DNA of 48,197 nt, taken from the NCBI GenBank assembly GCA_028285525.1, contig JANQOZ010000036.1:1-48197 (forward strand), given 5' to 3'. The notes under the pieces are model-generated. The model searched no databases. It was given only the letters and a program-made list of their open reading frames with translations, and had not been told where the DNA came from. Positions 9,360-18,362 of this stretch are shown here, in pieces. Numbering within the stretch: position 1 is the first letter of the stretch; each line of letters opens with the position of its first letter. The DNA comes from Lysobacterales bacterium (GTDB lineage Bacteria; Pseudomonadota; Gammaproteobacteria; Xanthomonadales; SZUA-38). The position numbers and the translations under genes are program-made.

Positions 9360-10540
9360 AGCGAGAGGTCCAGATCGAAAAAGTCGCCAGTCTCAGCACC
9401 CGCTGCGTGCACCGTGCTTCGATCATCGCCGACGAACTCCGACAGGGGCTGCTCAGTGCGCGCCGAAAGATGCTCTAAGCGATAGCGCATCGTGCGCATC
9501 ACCGCCCAGGGAGTCGCCAGGCCAACAGTTGCCACGATGGCCAGCGCGTTGGTGACGTAAAGCGCAAAAAGTTCACCGCTTTTCATCGTCGAGCGGAACG
9601 AAACCGAGCCTAGCCGGGCGTGGTTCCAGACCACGTTGGTGATAGAGGCTTTCGTGTAGGCAAAAGCGAAGACATAGCCGAGATAGAGCGGCACCGATAC
9701 CACCACTACATCGATCGACGTGGTATCCAAGGACAGCAGGACAGCGCCCAGCACGGCCGTTACAACCCCTGCTCCCATCACGATAAGTCCGGCGACAAAA
9801 TACACGCCGAAAAACTGCCCGCCGGTTGCTCCATAATCGACCCGCCACGTGCCAAAGGATGTATTGCGGGCAACAAAGCGCTTCAGGCGGTTCAACCACC
9901 AGGGAAACAGGATCCCGGCAGCCAGCACAACCACCAACACCACGAGCCAGAGCCCGGAGTCCTCCGTTGCGATGAAGGCGCTTTCGAGCCCACCAAACAT
10001 CATGCCGACGACCAGTATCGGGATCAGGCCAAGCCAGTAGATCGTGAGGGCCGCGCCGAGATAGTTGCCGTGGAATACAAAGGTCAGGTTTCGCCAGGCC
10101 GAATAGCGCGCGTTGAAGGCCGCTGAGCTGGCAACGATCCACGGAGCGATGATCAGCCCGGCGCCCAGTACCCAGGGCAGCGCAGGGAGATAAAAGCTGC
10201 TGCTGAACCACCAGATAAACAGCAGCGCCGCGGCCACCAGACGCCCTTTCAGAATTGGAATGGGTTCTGCCAGATACTGGATCGGCGAATCGTCGATCCG
10301 GGTGCTCGCATAGAAATAGCGTTTCTTGCGGACCTTGGCCCAGGCGGAAAAGATGCCCAGCGTTAAAAGGGTCAGGCAGAGATTGACGATCCAGATTCGA
10401 AAATAGACGCTGGCCTGGCCGGTGAATTCAATCGGCAGCGTGCGGGTTTCATGGATTTCGACCTCGCGGAGGTCGTCGTCGGGGATAAAGGGTTCTGCCC
10501 TATCGGGTTCGTTTTCGGCGTCGAGCGAGGGTGAAGTCAT
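9356..10540 (-). CDS. DUF898 / YjgN family multi-pass membrane protein
   Basis: A 394-residue protein. After an acidic tail (1-35) the family signature appears: F-T-G-Q-A-S-V-Y-F-R-I-W-I-V-N, then T-L-G-I-F-S-A-W-A-K-V-R and K-R-Y-F-Y. About six to eight hydrophobic helices follow, with a related unit repeated in the middle (R-Y-S-A-W-R-N-L-T-F) and a late F-R-S-T-M-K-S-G-E-L-F segment. This matches DUF898 (PF05987, E. coli YjgN). Function is unknown; it is an inner-membrane protein. The downstream M48 protease gene overlaps its stop codon, so the two form an operon. It starts at ATG 10540 and is divergent from tsaC across about 185 bases. Confidence 0.9.
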   Translation of the reverse strand: MTSPSLDAENEPDRAEPFIPDDDLREVEIHETRTLPIEFTGQASVYFRIWIVNLCLTLLTLGIFSAWAKVRKKRYFYASTRIDDSPIQYLAEPIPILKGRLVAAALLFIWWFSSSFYLPALPWVLGAGLIIAPWIVASSAAFNARYSAWRNLTFVFHGNYLGAALTIYWLGLIPILVVGMMFGGLESAFIATEDSGLWLVVLVVVLAAGILFPWWLNRLKRFVARNTSFGTWRVDYGATGGQFFGVYFVAGLIVMGAGVVTAVLGAVLLSLDTTSIDVVVVSVPLYLGYVFAFAYTKASITNVVWNHARLGSVSFRSTMKSGELFALYVTNALAIVATVGLATPWAVMRTMRYRLEHLSARTEQPLSEFVGDDRSTVHAAGAETGDFFDLDLSL

Positions 10541-10725
10541 GCGCCTCAGAAGAAACTCGTTGCAACCTGGCCAGGCGTTTCATCATAACGAATTCCCGAT
10601 GACATGTGCGCGACTTTTTTCGGTCACTTCTACGGTAAACCCGTCAGCCCGGATCACACGCACCGCGAGTTACATTTTGCCCGGCTTGCCGGTAACCTTT
10701 CGCGGGTCCAATCATCGAGTTCAGC

Positions 10726-11682
10726 ATGTCCGACCCACCGGTTTATCCGGGTTCTACGGGCATCAATCAGGCTTTGGCCGCCCTTGCAGACGGCAGGCTC
10801 GTTGCCATTCCAACGGAAACGGTTTACGGCCTCGCAGCTGATGCGGCCAGCCCCGATGCCGTAGCCCGTATCTACGCCGCGAAAGGCCGGCCGGCCTTTA
10901 ATCCGCTGATCACACACGTGGCTGACGCCGCGATGGCGGCGGCTGAAGGGCGGCTCGACGAGCGCGCGAGGGCGCTGGCTAAGGCCTTCTGGCCGGGACC
11001 CTTGACGCTGGTGGTGCCGGCCCGCGAGCGGGGGAAAAGCTGTGAACTCGCCCGGGCCGGCCTGGAGACCATCGGCCTTCGTGTGCCGGGTCATCCGTTA
11101 ACGCGTGAACTCCTGGAGCGTTTCGGTGGGCCGCTGGCGGCGCCCTCCGCCAATCCGTCAGGCCGCTTGAGCCCAACCACTGCCGCTGACGTAGCGCAGG
11201 CTTTCGGCGACGAGGTGGCGTTGGTAGTGGACGGCGGTCCCTGCGAGGCCGGGATCGAATCGGCCATCGTGTCGGTGCTGCCGGAGGATCCACCCAGGCT
11301 GCTTCGGCCCGGCGCGATCGGCCGGTCGGCGCTTGAAGCGGTGATCGGTGAGCTGGCAGGCAGGGGCTCCGCCGACATCAACGCGCCTGGCCAGCTCAGT
11401 TCCCACTATGCACCGGCCGCGGCGCTCAGGCTCAACGCGACGGCCTCTCGTCCTGGTGAGGTCCTGCTGGGTTTTGGGCCGGCCGCGCCGCCCGGACCAA
11501 ACCTCTCGCCGAGCGGTGATACGACTGAAGCTGCTGCCAACCTCTACCGGATGCTGCGGAAGCTGGACGAGCAGGGGGCCGGGACCATTGCGGTGATGCC
11601 GGTTCCTGACGAAGGCCTGGGTGAAGCGATCAACGACCGTCTGCGGCGGGCTGCGGCGCCCAGAGAAAGCGCCGTGAGCTGA
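10726..11682 (+). CDS. tsaC: L-threonylcarbamoyladenylate synthase, Sua5 type
   Basis: It makes threonylcarbamoyl-AMP from threonine, bicarbonate and ATP for the t6A37 modification of ANN-decoding tRNAs. The YrdC/Sua5 domain (about 11-196) shows I-P-T-E-T-V-Y-G-L-A (28-37), KGRPAFNPL (53-61), F-W-P-G-P-L-T-L-V and S-A-N-P-S-G. A smaller C-terminal Sua5 domain (about 200-315) begins after the P-G-Q-L-S-S-H-Y-A-P linker, which folds over the active site in Sua5 enzymes. The length, 318 residues, fits Sua5 rather than the shorter TsaC of E. coli. The start is ATG 10726. It appears monocistronic. Confidence 0.95.
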   Translation: MSDPPVYPGSTGINQALAALADGRLVAIPTETVYGLAADAASPDAVARIYAAKGRPAFNPLITHVADAAMAAAEGRLDERARALAKAFWPGPLTLVVPARERGKSCELARAGLETIGLRVPGHPLTRELLERFGGPLAAPSANPSGRLSPTTAADVAQAFGDEVALVVDGGPCEAGIESAIVSVLPEDPPRLLRPGAIGRSALEAVIGELAGRGSADINAPGQLSSHYAPAAALRLNATASRPGEVLLGFGPAAPPGPNLSPSGDTTEAAANLYRMLRKLDEQGAGTIAVMPVPDEGLGEAINDRLRRAAAPRESAVS

Positions 11683-11747
11683 GCCCGAATTCAAGAGTTT
11701 CGCGCTTCTCACAATAGAGTCCTAGTCCTGACACACCGGTGACACTC

Positions 11748-13922
11748 ATGAAGTCAGTCCTTTTTGCCGCATCTCTGCTGCTCGCCGACACCGGCGTGAT
11801 GGCGTCGACGCCACCGTCCGCGAAGGTCGCTGATATCTCCGCCAGCGGCTCCTGGTTTGATCCCGCACGTGACGGAGAAGGCTTCGTGGTGCAGTTCATT
11901 GACGACGCGTCGGCGGTGGTCTACTGGTTTACCTACACCAGCACCGGCGAGCAGCGCTGGTTTACCGGCCTGGGCTCCGCCAGCGGCAACGTCCTGCAGA
12001 TCGACGAGCTGCTGATGCCAACCGGGGGCGTGTTCGGCCCCGACTTCGATTCCTCGGCCATCGTTCGCGACGACATGGGTGAGCTGACCCTCACCTTTCC
12101 CTCCGACGACAGCGGACGGGCCGACTACGTGATCAACGGGCAGGCCGGCAGCCAGAACCTGGTTCGACTGACCCGCCCGCTGGAGGTGGGTGTTGCCAGC
12201 GAGCCGCTCGTGCCCGTCAAAAGCGGTTCATGGTTTGACCCGGTTAACGACGGCGAGGGTTTTGCGGTGGAAGTGCTGGAGGACGGCACCCCGCTGGCCT
12301 ACTGGTTCACCTACGACGTCGCGGGCAATCAGGCCTGGATGGTGGGGATTGGCACCGGCAACATCGGCAACGGCAGCGTACAGCTCGATATGGTGCAGCC
12401 GGTAGGCGGCCTTTTTGGCGACAACTTCGATCCGGCTGACGTCGAGCGCCAGCCCGCCGGGCGGGTGAATTTCAGTCTGAACTGCGACGCGGGCTTCGCC
12501 GACCTGGACGCCACGGACGCCGACTTCGTCGATTTTCGTTTGCAGATTCAGCAGCTGGTCGGCATCGGCGGCAATGCCTGCAACGATCCGGCGATCGCTC
12601 GCATCATGCCGACCGTAGCGGGCGAGGTGCTCCTGCCTGACAACGACGCGACCGGACGGGCGAACTGGCTGTTGGCAGAGATAACCGCCGGAGGCAACAC
12701 CAGCGACGCCGCCCTGCGCGATAACTTCGCCCCCGCCTGGTTCACCAGCTTCTCGGAGGAGCAAACACGCGGGTTCTTCGCCGACATCGCCACCCTCGCT
12801 CCCGAGCCCCGGCTGACGGACGTGTCCAGCGCAACGCCGCTGACGGTTTCTGGCCTGGTGACGGGCACCAACGGCCGCGAGGTCGCGCTCAACCTATCGA
12901 TCGACGTGAACTCGCGTCTGATCAACAGCTTTTCGTATCAAAACTTTGGTTTTGGCGCGGGCACGCTGGTGTTTGCCGACGACCAGAACCTGAGCATCGA
13001 GCAGGCGGCCGATGAATATGCCGGCCTCTCCGCCTCGTCGGGTCTGCTGGTCGCTCGGATCCGGAACAATGAGTGTGTGACCGTCGTTGGTCGCAATGAG
13101 AACGAGCCTCGAGCGACAGCCTCGATTTTCAAGATCTGGATCCTGGCGGGCGTCGCTGAGGCGCTCAACGACGGCTCACTCACTCGCCAGCAGCTGCTGC
13201 CGGTGACCGCGGCCGATCGCGCTCCCGGCGGGCCGCTGCTCGATCTTCCGATCGGCAGTGCCGTGACGCTGGATGAACTGTCGCTGCTGATGATGGGCGT
13301 CAGTGACAATACGGCCACGGACATACTCCACGAGGCGGTGGGGCGGGACCGGCTCAACAACCTGCATGCCGAGTACGGACACTCCCGGCCTGAACTCATG
13401 GCGCCGCAGCTCAACATCAGCGAGCAGTTCCATCTGCTGTTTTCGGTGAGCGCGGCCGACGCGGACCGCTACGTTACCGGGACCGAAGATTTCCAGCGCC
13501 AGTTCCTTACGGATCAGCTGGTACCACTGGGCTCAATCGCCACCAACGGCGGCGGCTTTTTCAACGAAGAGGAGTTTGTCACCGGGACCTGGCAGGCAAG
13601 CCCCCTGGACGTTTGCGGAGCGTTCGCCCGGCACCGCCAGCACGACCCGGGTTCGGACGCCGCGCTGGTGGTCGAGCGCGCTCTGGGTGCCACGCCGGGC
13701 TTTCCCAACCTCTATGAGCGCTGGGACCGCATCTGGTTCAAGGGCGGCAACCTGGAATCCGGTGCGAGCGGCCAGATGGTGTACACCTACGCCTGGATGC
13801 TCGAGCGATCCGGTGAGGACCCCTACGTGGTGGTCGGCATGGCCAACGATCTTGAGGGTGGCCTCGAGGACGAGATCTTTAACTTCAACTCGCTGCTGTC
13901 ACGCATCATGGAGCAGCTTTAA
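11748..13922 (+). CDS. Exported class A beta-lactamase-like protein with tandem GSWFDP repeats
   Basis: The start is ATG 11748 (a GTG lies nine bases upstream), giving about 724 residues with a signal peptide (about 1-19). Two related domains follow, beginning S-G-S-W-F-D-P-A-R-D-G-E-G-F and S-G-S-W-F-D-P-V-N-D-G-E-G-F, each with a Y-W-F-T-Y segment about 30 residues later. The C-terminal domain has the serine beta-lactamase/PBP fold motifs: S459-I-F-K462, S519-D-N521 and K665-G-G667. The triad order and spacing fit the class A (beta-lactamase2) family. I see no clear Glu166-type omega-loop signature, so antibiotic hydrolysis is doubtful. A peptidase or esterase acting outside the cytoplasm is more likely. 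It is convergent with the exported SDR, 33 bases away. Confidence 0.87.
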   Translation: MKSVLFAASLLLADTGVMASTPPSAKVADISASGSWFDPARDGEGFVVQFIDDASAVVYWFTYTSTGEQRWFTGLGSASGNVLQIDELLMPTGGVFGPDFDSSAIVRDDMGELTLTFPSDDSGRADYVINGQAGSQNLVRLTRPLEVGVASEPLVPVKSGSWFDPVNDGEGFAVEVLEDGTPLAYWFTYDVAGNQAWMVGIGTGNIGNGSVQLDMVQPVGGLFGDNFDPADVERQPAGRVNFSLNCDAGFADLDATDADFVDFRLQIQQLVGIGGNACNDPAIARIMPTVAGEVLLPDNDATGRANWLLAEITAGGNTSDAALRDNFAPAWFTSFSEEQTRGFFADIATLAPEPRLTDVSSATPLTVSGLVTGTNGREVALNLSIDVNSRLINSFSYQNFGFGAGTLVFADDQNLSIEQAADEYAGLSASSGLLVARIRNNECVTVVGRNENEPRATASIFKIWILAGVAEALNDGSLTRQQLLPVTAADRAPGGPLLDLPIGSAVTLDELSLLMMGVSDNTATDILHEAVGRDRLNNLHAEYGHSRPELMAPQLNISEQFHLLFSVSAADADRYVTGTEDFQRQFLTDQLVPLGSIATNGGGFFNEEEFVTGTWQASPLDVCGAFARHRQHDPGSDAALVVERALGATPGFPNLYERWDRIWFKGGNLESGASGQMVYTYAWMLERSGEDPYVVVGMANDLEGGLEDEIFNFNSLLSRIMEQL

Positions 13923-13955
13923 GCCGTTGGAGGAACCGCTGCCGCCAGCACGCGT

Positions 13956-14765
13956 CTACCAGGGAACAACCGCTCCTGTGTATGCGCGATACTGGCCGCT
14001 GTCTCCCGCGCTGAGCGAGCTGATCACCTTGCGCATGGCGGTGACCGACTCCTCAGGCGACAGCGTGGCGCTGGGCCCGCCCATATCGGTGCGCACCCAG
14101 CCCGGATGGAGCGCCAGGCAAACAAACCCTTCGGGCTCGAGCTCGGCGGCCAGCGTTTTGGTGAACATGTTGAGCCCGGCCTTACTTTCCCGGTAGCCGT
14201 AGAAGTTTCCGCCGTTGTTTTCGATGCTGGCAAGCTGGCTGGTGATATTCACGATGTGCTTCCTTTCGCCGGCCCGCAGGTTAGGCAAGAGTGCCTGGGT
14301 GACCAGCACGGGGCCGAGCGTGTTAACCATGAGCGTCCGCGCGTAGTCGTCAGCGTCGACCTTCTCGATGGCGCCGACTCGGGGAAAAATTCCGGCGTTG
14401 TTGATCAGCATGTCGATCGGTCGACCTTCCAGCGCTTTGGCCAGCGCCGCAATGCTGTCCCGGTCGGTGACGTCAAGCTGAAGCGTATCGGCAGCGATTG
14501 CTTTGAGGTCGTTGGCCTTTGCCGGACTGCGCGCGGTGCCGATGACCGTCCAACCGTCCGACGCATACTGCCTGGCAAACTCGAGCCCCAGGCCACGGTT
14601 GGCGCCGGTGATCAGCACAACCTTACCGTCGCCGTCCGATCCACCGGCATGTGAATCAGCCAGAACCGGGCTGGCGCCAATGATGAGCGCCAAAAGGCTC
14701 AAGGCCCAGAAAAGTCTACGGCAGGTTGGCCTCGTTGCGATCGATGGGTTCATGGGATTCTCCAT
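13956..14765 (-). CDS. Short-chain dehydrogenase/reductase with N-terminal signal sequence
   Basis: A 269-residue protein. Residues 15-37 are a typical export leader (R-R-L-F-W-A-L then a hydrophobic core ending V-L-A-D-S-H-A). The classical SDR domain follows: TGANRGLGLEFA (about 53-64) for NAD(P) binding, L-D-V-T-D-R, N-N-A-G-I-F, then the catalytic Ser in N-I-T-S-Q-L-A-S and Y-x-x-x-K in Y-G-Y-R-E-S-K. Y-R-E-S-K and the absence of an extended C-terminus resemble the CsgA/C-factor type of SDR. SDRs are normally cytosolic because they need NAD(P), so the leader is odd; it could instead be a membrane anchor. The substrate is unknown. It is monocistronic. Confidence 0.88.
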   Translation of the reverse strand: MENPMNPSIATRPTCRRLFWALSLLALIIGASPVLADSHAGGSDGDGKVVLITGANRGLGLEFARQYASDGWTVIGTARSPAKANDLKAIAADTLQLDVTDRDSIAALAKALEGRPIDMLINNAGIFPRVGAIEKVDADDYARTLMVNTLGPVLVTQALLPNLRAGERKHIVNITSQLASIENNGGNFYGYRESKAGLNMFTKTLAAELEPEGFVCLALHPGWVRTDMGGPSATLSPEESVTAMRKVISSLSAGDSGQYRAYTGAVVPW

Positions 14766-14944
14766 AAGATAAAAATTCGAGCCGGGCGCTGAATCGCGAA
14801 GCCCGCCGAAACCGGTATTTGGATTTTAGTGCAAGGGCATTCCTGTTTCAGCTCCATCCATCGCACCTTTTCCGTCCGTTCGCCTCGCCAGCTTGGAGTT
14901 GGTGTGCTAAATCTTAAGACTGTCCAACGATCTGCAGGCAGGCC

Positions 14945-16177
14945 GTGCAACCCGTCAGCTCGATTCAAAAAACTCCCGGGACGCTCAAACTGACGGTTTT
15001 GCTGGCGGTGGCCATGGCGTTTTGGCGGCAGGATGCTGTGGCGGCGCCGGCGCTGCAGCTCGGGTCGACCGAGGGTCAGCCCGGGACGCGGGTGACGATC
15101 GATGTGGACTTTGAAGGCACCGGGAGTGGTGTTGATGCCTTTGAGGCGACTATTCGGTTCGACTTCATCAACCTGTCTCCCAGTCTCAGCCGGTGCGGCG
15201 GGAATTTCGGTCGGCCCGCAAACGTGGTGGTGACCTGCGAGGTTGTTGGCTTTGCCATTCGGATCCAAGGCGCCGGCAGTGGACCCGAGATACCCGATCT
15301 GTCTCTGGGCTCAATTTCGTTTGATATTGCCGCCAGCGCGCCGACCCCTGCTACCTATCAGCTCGAAATCGAAGACGACGTTTACCGGGACGGTTTGGAC
15401 AACGTCCGACCGAGAGGGCGACGAGATGGTTTTATCGTCACAACAACCGGCCAGCCGCTGCCGGAACTCGATCGATTCGAGGTCGACGACACGCCGCTGT
15501 CCGCTCGGTTCCCAGACAGCAACGCCGCCGATACGACCCGGCGCTCTGACCGTCACTGGTTTCACAGCGACAGCGACGAGGACTGGATCATCTTTCGTCT
15601 CAACAACGGCATCTTCGCGTTCGACGTTTGTGAAGGCATCTGCGGCGACGGCAGTCAAATCACGCCCAACGTGCAGATTTTTGACGCGAGTCGGGTGATC
15701 GACCCCAACGCGCAACCCTTGGCGGAATTCAACGAGTGCGAGCCCAACGGTGTGCCCATTCCGGTCGGACGGGAAATTGTCGACGCGGGCCTCGGGGTGA
15801 CTCAGAACAGCGAGGTGGTGCTTCTACGGATCCGCGAGTGTTTTGGACTCAGTGGCAACGAGTTTCCCTACGACGTGTTTCTTAACGTTTCGGAATTCAA
15901 TCAGCTCGGCGCGCGGATTACCGGGAACGTGAGCGACGGCGACGGTGAACCGGTGGGTACTGTCATTTTTACCAGCACAAACCAGATTACTGCCTCGAAT
16001 CCGCTGAGCGGAGAATACAGTTCGCTGGTGACAGCAGGGACGCCGATTGAGCTGACGGTGGTCTCGGAGAATTTTCCTGAGCAGACCGTGGCGCTCTCTC
16101 CGCTCGGCCCGGTGGAGATTCGTACCGTGGACATCGTGCTGCTGGGCGACGCGGTGTTCAGCGACGGCTTCGAGTAA
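14945..16177 (+). CDS. Exported protein with cohesin-like domain and C-terminal VFSDGFE motif
   Basis: The best start is GTG 14945 with CAGGCAGG just upstream, giving 410 residues. The signal peptide is about 1-33 (T-L-K-L-T-V-L-L-A-V-A-M-A-F, cut near A-V-A-A). Residues 35-150 look like a cohesin-type beta-sandwich (G-Q-P-G-T-R-V-T-I-D-V-D-F, then D-A-F-E-A-T-I-R-F-D). A middle region with several Cys (C-E-G-I-C) follows, then an E-F-N-Q-L-G-A-R-I-T-G-N-V segment resembling a carboxypeptidase-regulatory-like beta domain. The protein ends exactly with VFSDGFE (404-410). Role unknown; surface display or secretion is inferred. Confidence 0.8.
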   Translation: MQPVSSIQKTPGTLKLTVLLAVAMAFWRQDAVAAPALQLGSTEGQPGTRVTIDVDFEGTGSGVDAFEATIRFDFINLSPSLSRCGGNFGRPANVVVTCEVVGFAIRIQGAGSGPEIPDLSLGSISFDIAASAPTPATYQLEIEDDVYRDGLDNVRPRGRRDGFIVTTTGQPLPELDRFEVDDTPLSARFPDSNAADTTRRSDRHWFHSDSDEDWIIFRLNNGIFAFDVCEGICGDGSQITPNVQIFDASRVIDPNAQPLAEFNECEPNGVPIPVGREIVDAGLGVTQNSEVVLLRIRECFGLSGNEFPYDVFLNVSEFNQLGARITGNVSDGDGEPVGTVIFTSTNQITASNPLSGEYSSLVTAGTPIELTVVSENFPEQTVALSPLGPVEIRTVDIVLLGDAVFSDGFE

Positions 16178-16342
16178 CCCACCACAACTGCTAAGACATA
16201 GGCGAGTCGCAACGATCTCTTCGCTATTTCCTGCTTGGGCATAACTTCATCGCGTCAATAGCGGCTGGGCCGAACATCCGCTGATCCGGTTTCCTCGCCA
16301 CTTCCGCCTCTAACACTAGAGACGGAAACGAGGAGCCAGGCC

Positions 16343-18355
16343 ATGGTCGGCAGTTATACACGGACCCTAATCTCCCTGGCAGCGCTATCGCTGGCCAGCA
16401 TGACCCATTCCGCAACGTTTACGGTGACCAGCACCGCCGACACAGGACCCGGCACGCTGCGTCAGGCGATTGCGGACGCCAACGCGGCGGCCGGCAGCGA
16501 CGAGATCGTCTTTGCGATTCCGGGGACGGGGCCGCACGTGATCCAGCTTGCCGGGTCGTTACCTAACGTTCAGGGTGAGCTAACTCTGGATGGTAGTACT
16601 CAACCTGGTGGTGATTGTGCCGCCTGGCCACCCACGCTAAACGTCTCAATCGACGCTGCTCAGTCCGCTGATTTTGGTTTGCTCATCCAGGGTGATGACG
16701 TAACGATCAGGGGGATCAGCGTTCACTCGGCGCCGCTTGAGGGGATCAGGGTGGTGCTTTCGGATCGCTTTACGTTGACCTGTAGCTTTGTCGGGACGGA
16801 CGCAACCGGTACGCAGGGGATCGGCAATGGCCGGGTGGGATTAACCATCATCGACGGCGACGATCACGTGATTGGTGAAAGCAACGGCAGCGTTGGCAAT
16901 ATCATCGCCGCCAGCGCCCTGGAGGGAATGTTTCTCTTCAGTACCACGAATGCTCTGATTGTTGGCAACCGCATAGGCTCCGACATCACAGGCAATGCTG
17001 CGCTCGGCAACACAATTTTTGGCGTGAATCTGAGAGGCACGGTCGGTTCGACAGTCCAAGACAACGTTGTTGTGGGCAATGGGGGCGCCGGCGTAGTGCT
17101 TGAGTCCAACACCGCAAACGAAAATGTGGTGATTGGAAACTCGATTGGCATCGGCGCGGATGGAATCACCGCGCTTCCCAACGTAGAGTTTGTCGGCCCG
17201 ACGGGCGGCGGTCCTGGTTCAGGCATCATTTTGAACAATGCCCCCGGCGCCCGTATCGGCGGGACCGCTTCAGGGGAGGGTAACGTAATCGGTGCCAACG
17301 AGGGCGACGGCGTCCTGGTATTCAACGATGCCAACGATACGGTGATTCAGGGAAATCTGATCGGAACGGACGCAACTGGTCTGCTGCCGCGAGGCAATGG
17401 TGACTCCGGGATCGCGATTTTTACGACCGGCAACGTTGTCGGGGGCTTGGCGGACGGTGCGGGTAACGTGCTCGCTGACAATGGACTCCAGGGAATTTCC
17501 ATTCAGCGAACAAGCAGTAATGACGTTGTCGGAAACCTGATTGGTGTTGGCGCGGACGGAATCACCCCGCTCGGTAATCAGAATAACGGCGTCTTTATTC
17601 AAGACGCAGAGGACAATCTGATCTCGGACAACGTTGCAAGCGCGAACGTCCGTGACGGCATTCTGCTATCCGACGTTTCGACCCAAAACACGGTACGCCG
17701 TAACTATGTGGGTACCGACCGCAACGGGCTGCTGATGCTTGGCAACGGAGCAGACGGCATCGACACCGGCTCAGAGACAAGCAACAACACGATCGGCGGG
17801 AGCGAGCTTGCGGATGGCAACGTGGTGGCCTTCAACGGCGATCTCGGCCTCGAGATCGAAGGCCAGAACAACGCGCTTCTCGGCAACCGGGTATTCGGCA
17901 ACGTGACCGCGGAGATCGACATCGGCAACGACGGACGCAACGTCAATGACCCGGGTGATGCTGACGCCGGCGCTAACAATCTGCAGAACTACCCGGAATT
18001 CTCCAGCGTGGTTGGCGACGGCGACATGCTGCTCACCTACAGCTACCTCGTCGACTCAGATCCCGCCAACAGCACCTATCCCCTTCGTATCGAGTTTTAC
18101 CTGGCTGATAGTGGAGGCAATGAAAGGCGACGACTTGTGGGAATCGATGAATACCCGCTGGCCGACGCTCAAAGCATTCGGACCGCGCCGATCAGCCCGC
18201 TGGTTGCGGTTCTCGCGGGGGACGTGATCGTGGCCACCGCCACTGACGCCGACGGCAACACGTCTGAGTTTTCTGACCCGATATCGGTCATGGGCAGTGC
18301 AGATCCCGAAAGCATCTTTCGTGACGGCTTTGAAGCGCAACCACCCGGACGCTGA
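16343..18355 (+). CDS. Exported right-handed beta-helix protein ending IFRDGFE plus short tail
   Basis: A 670-residue protein starting at ATG 16343 behind a clear GAGGAG site. The signal peptide (about 1-24) is followed by T-F-T-V-T-S-T-A-D-T-G-P-G-T-L-R-Q-A-I, the opening typical of CSLREA-like parallel beta-helix proteins. The body (about 60-560) is built of repeats with the consensus N-x-I-G-x-x-A/T-D-G-x-x-x-L-G-N, seen at least six times, as in NosD/pectate-lyase-like helices. A short beta-sandwich-like region follows, then IFRDGFE (658-664) and six more residues. The role may be polysaccharide binding or cleavage, or adhesion; no catalytic residues can be assigned. Confidence 0.85.
   Translation: MVGSYTRTLISLAALSLASMTHSATFTVTSTADTGPGTLRQAIADANAAAGSDEIVFAIPGTGPHVIQLAGSLPNVQGELTLDGSTQPGGDCAAWPPTLNVSIDAAQSADFGLLIQGDDVTIRGISVHSAPLEGIRVVLSDRFTLTCSFVGTDATGTQGIGNGRVGLTIIDGDDHVIGESNGSVGNIIAASALEGMFLFSTTNALIVGNRIGSDITGNAALGNTIFGVNLRGTVGSTVQDNVVVGNGGAGVVLESNTANENVVIGNSIGIGADGITALPNVEFVGPTGGGPGSGIILNNAPGARIGGTASGEGNVIGANEGDGVLVFNDANDTVIQGNLIGTDATGLLPRGNGDSGIAIFTTGNVVGGLADGAGNVLADNGLQGISIQRTSSNDVVGNLIGVGADGITPLGNQNNGVFIQDAEDNLISDNVASANVRDGILLSDVSTQNTVRRNYVGTDRNGLLMLGNGADGIDTGSETSNNTIGGSELADGNVVAFNGDLGLEIEGQNNALLGNRVFGNVTAEIDIGNDGRNVNDPGDADAGANNLQNYPEFSSVVGDGDMLLTYSYLVDSDPANSTYPLRIEFYLADSGGNERRRLVGIDEYPLADAQSIRTAPISPLVAVLAGDVIVATATDADGNTSEFSDPISVMGSADPESIFRDGFEAQPPGR
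16780..17765 (+). repeat. Imperfect repeats encoding beta-helix turns
   Basis: Within the 670-residue protein at least six units recur: V-G-T-D-A-T-G-T-Q, I-G-S-D-I-T-G-N, I-G-I-G-A-D-G-I-T-A-L, I-G-T-D-A-T-G-L-L, I-G-V-G-A-D-G-I-T-P-L and V-G-T-D-R-N-G-L-L. Most are followed by G-N. Two units (near 17150 and 17545) are nearly identical at DNA level over about 20 bases, which could allow recombination between them. Confidence 0.7.
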
Positions 18356-18362
18356 GGAAACA

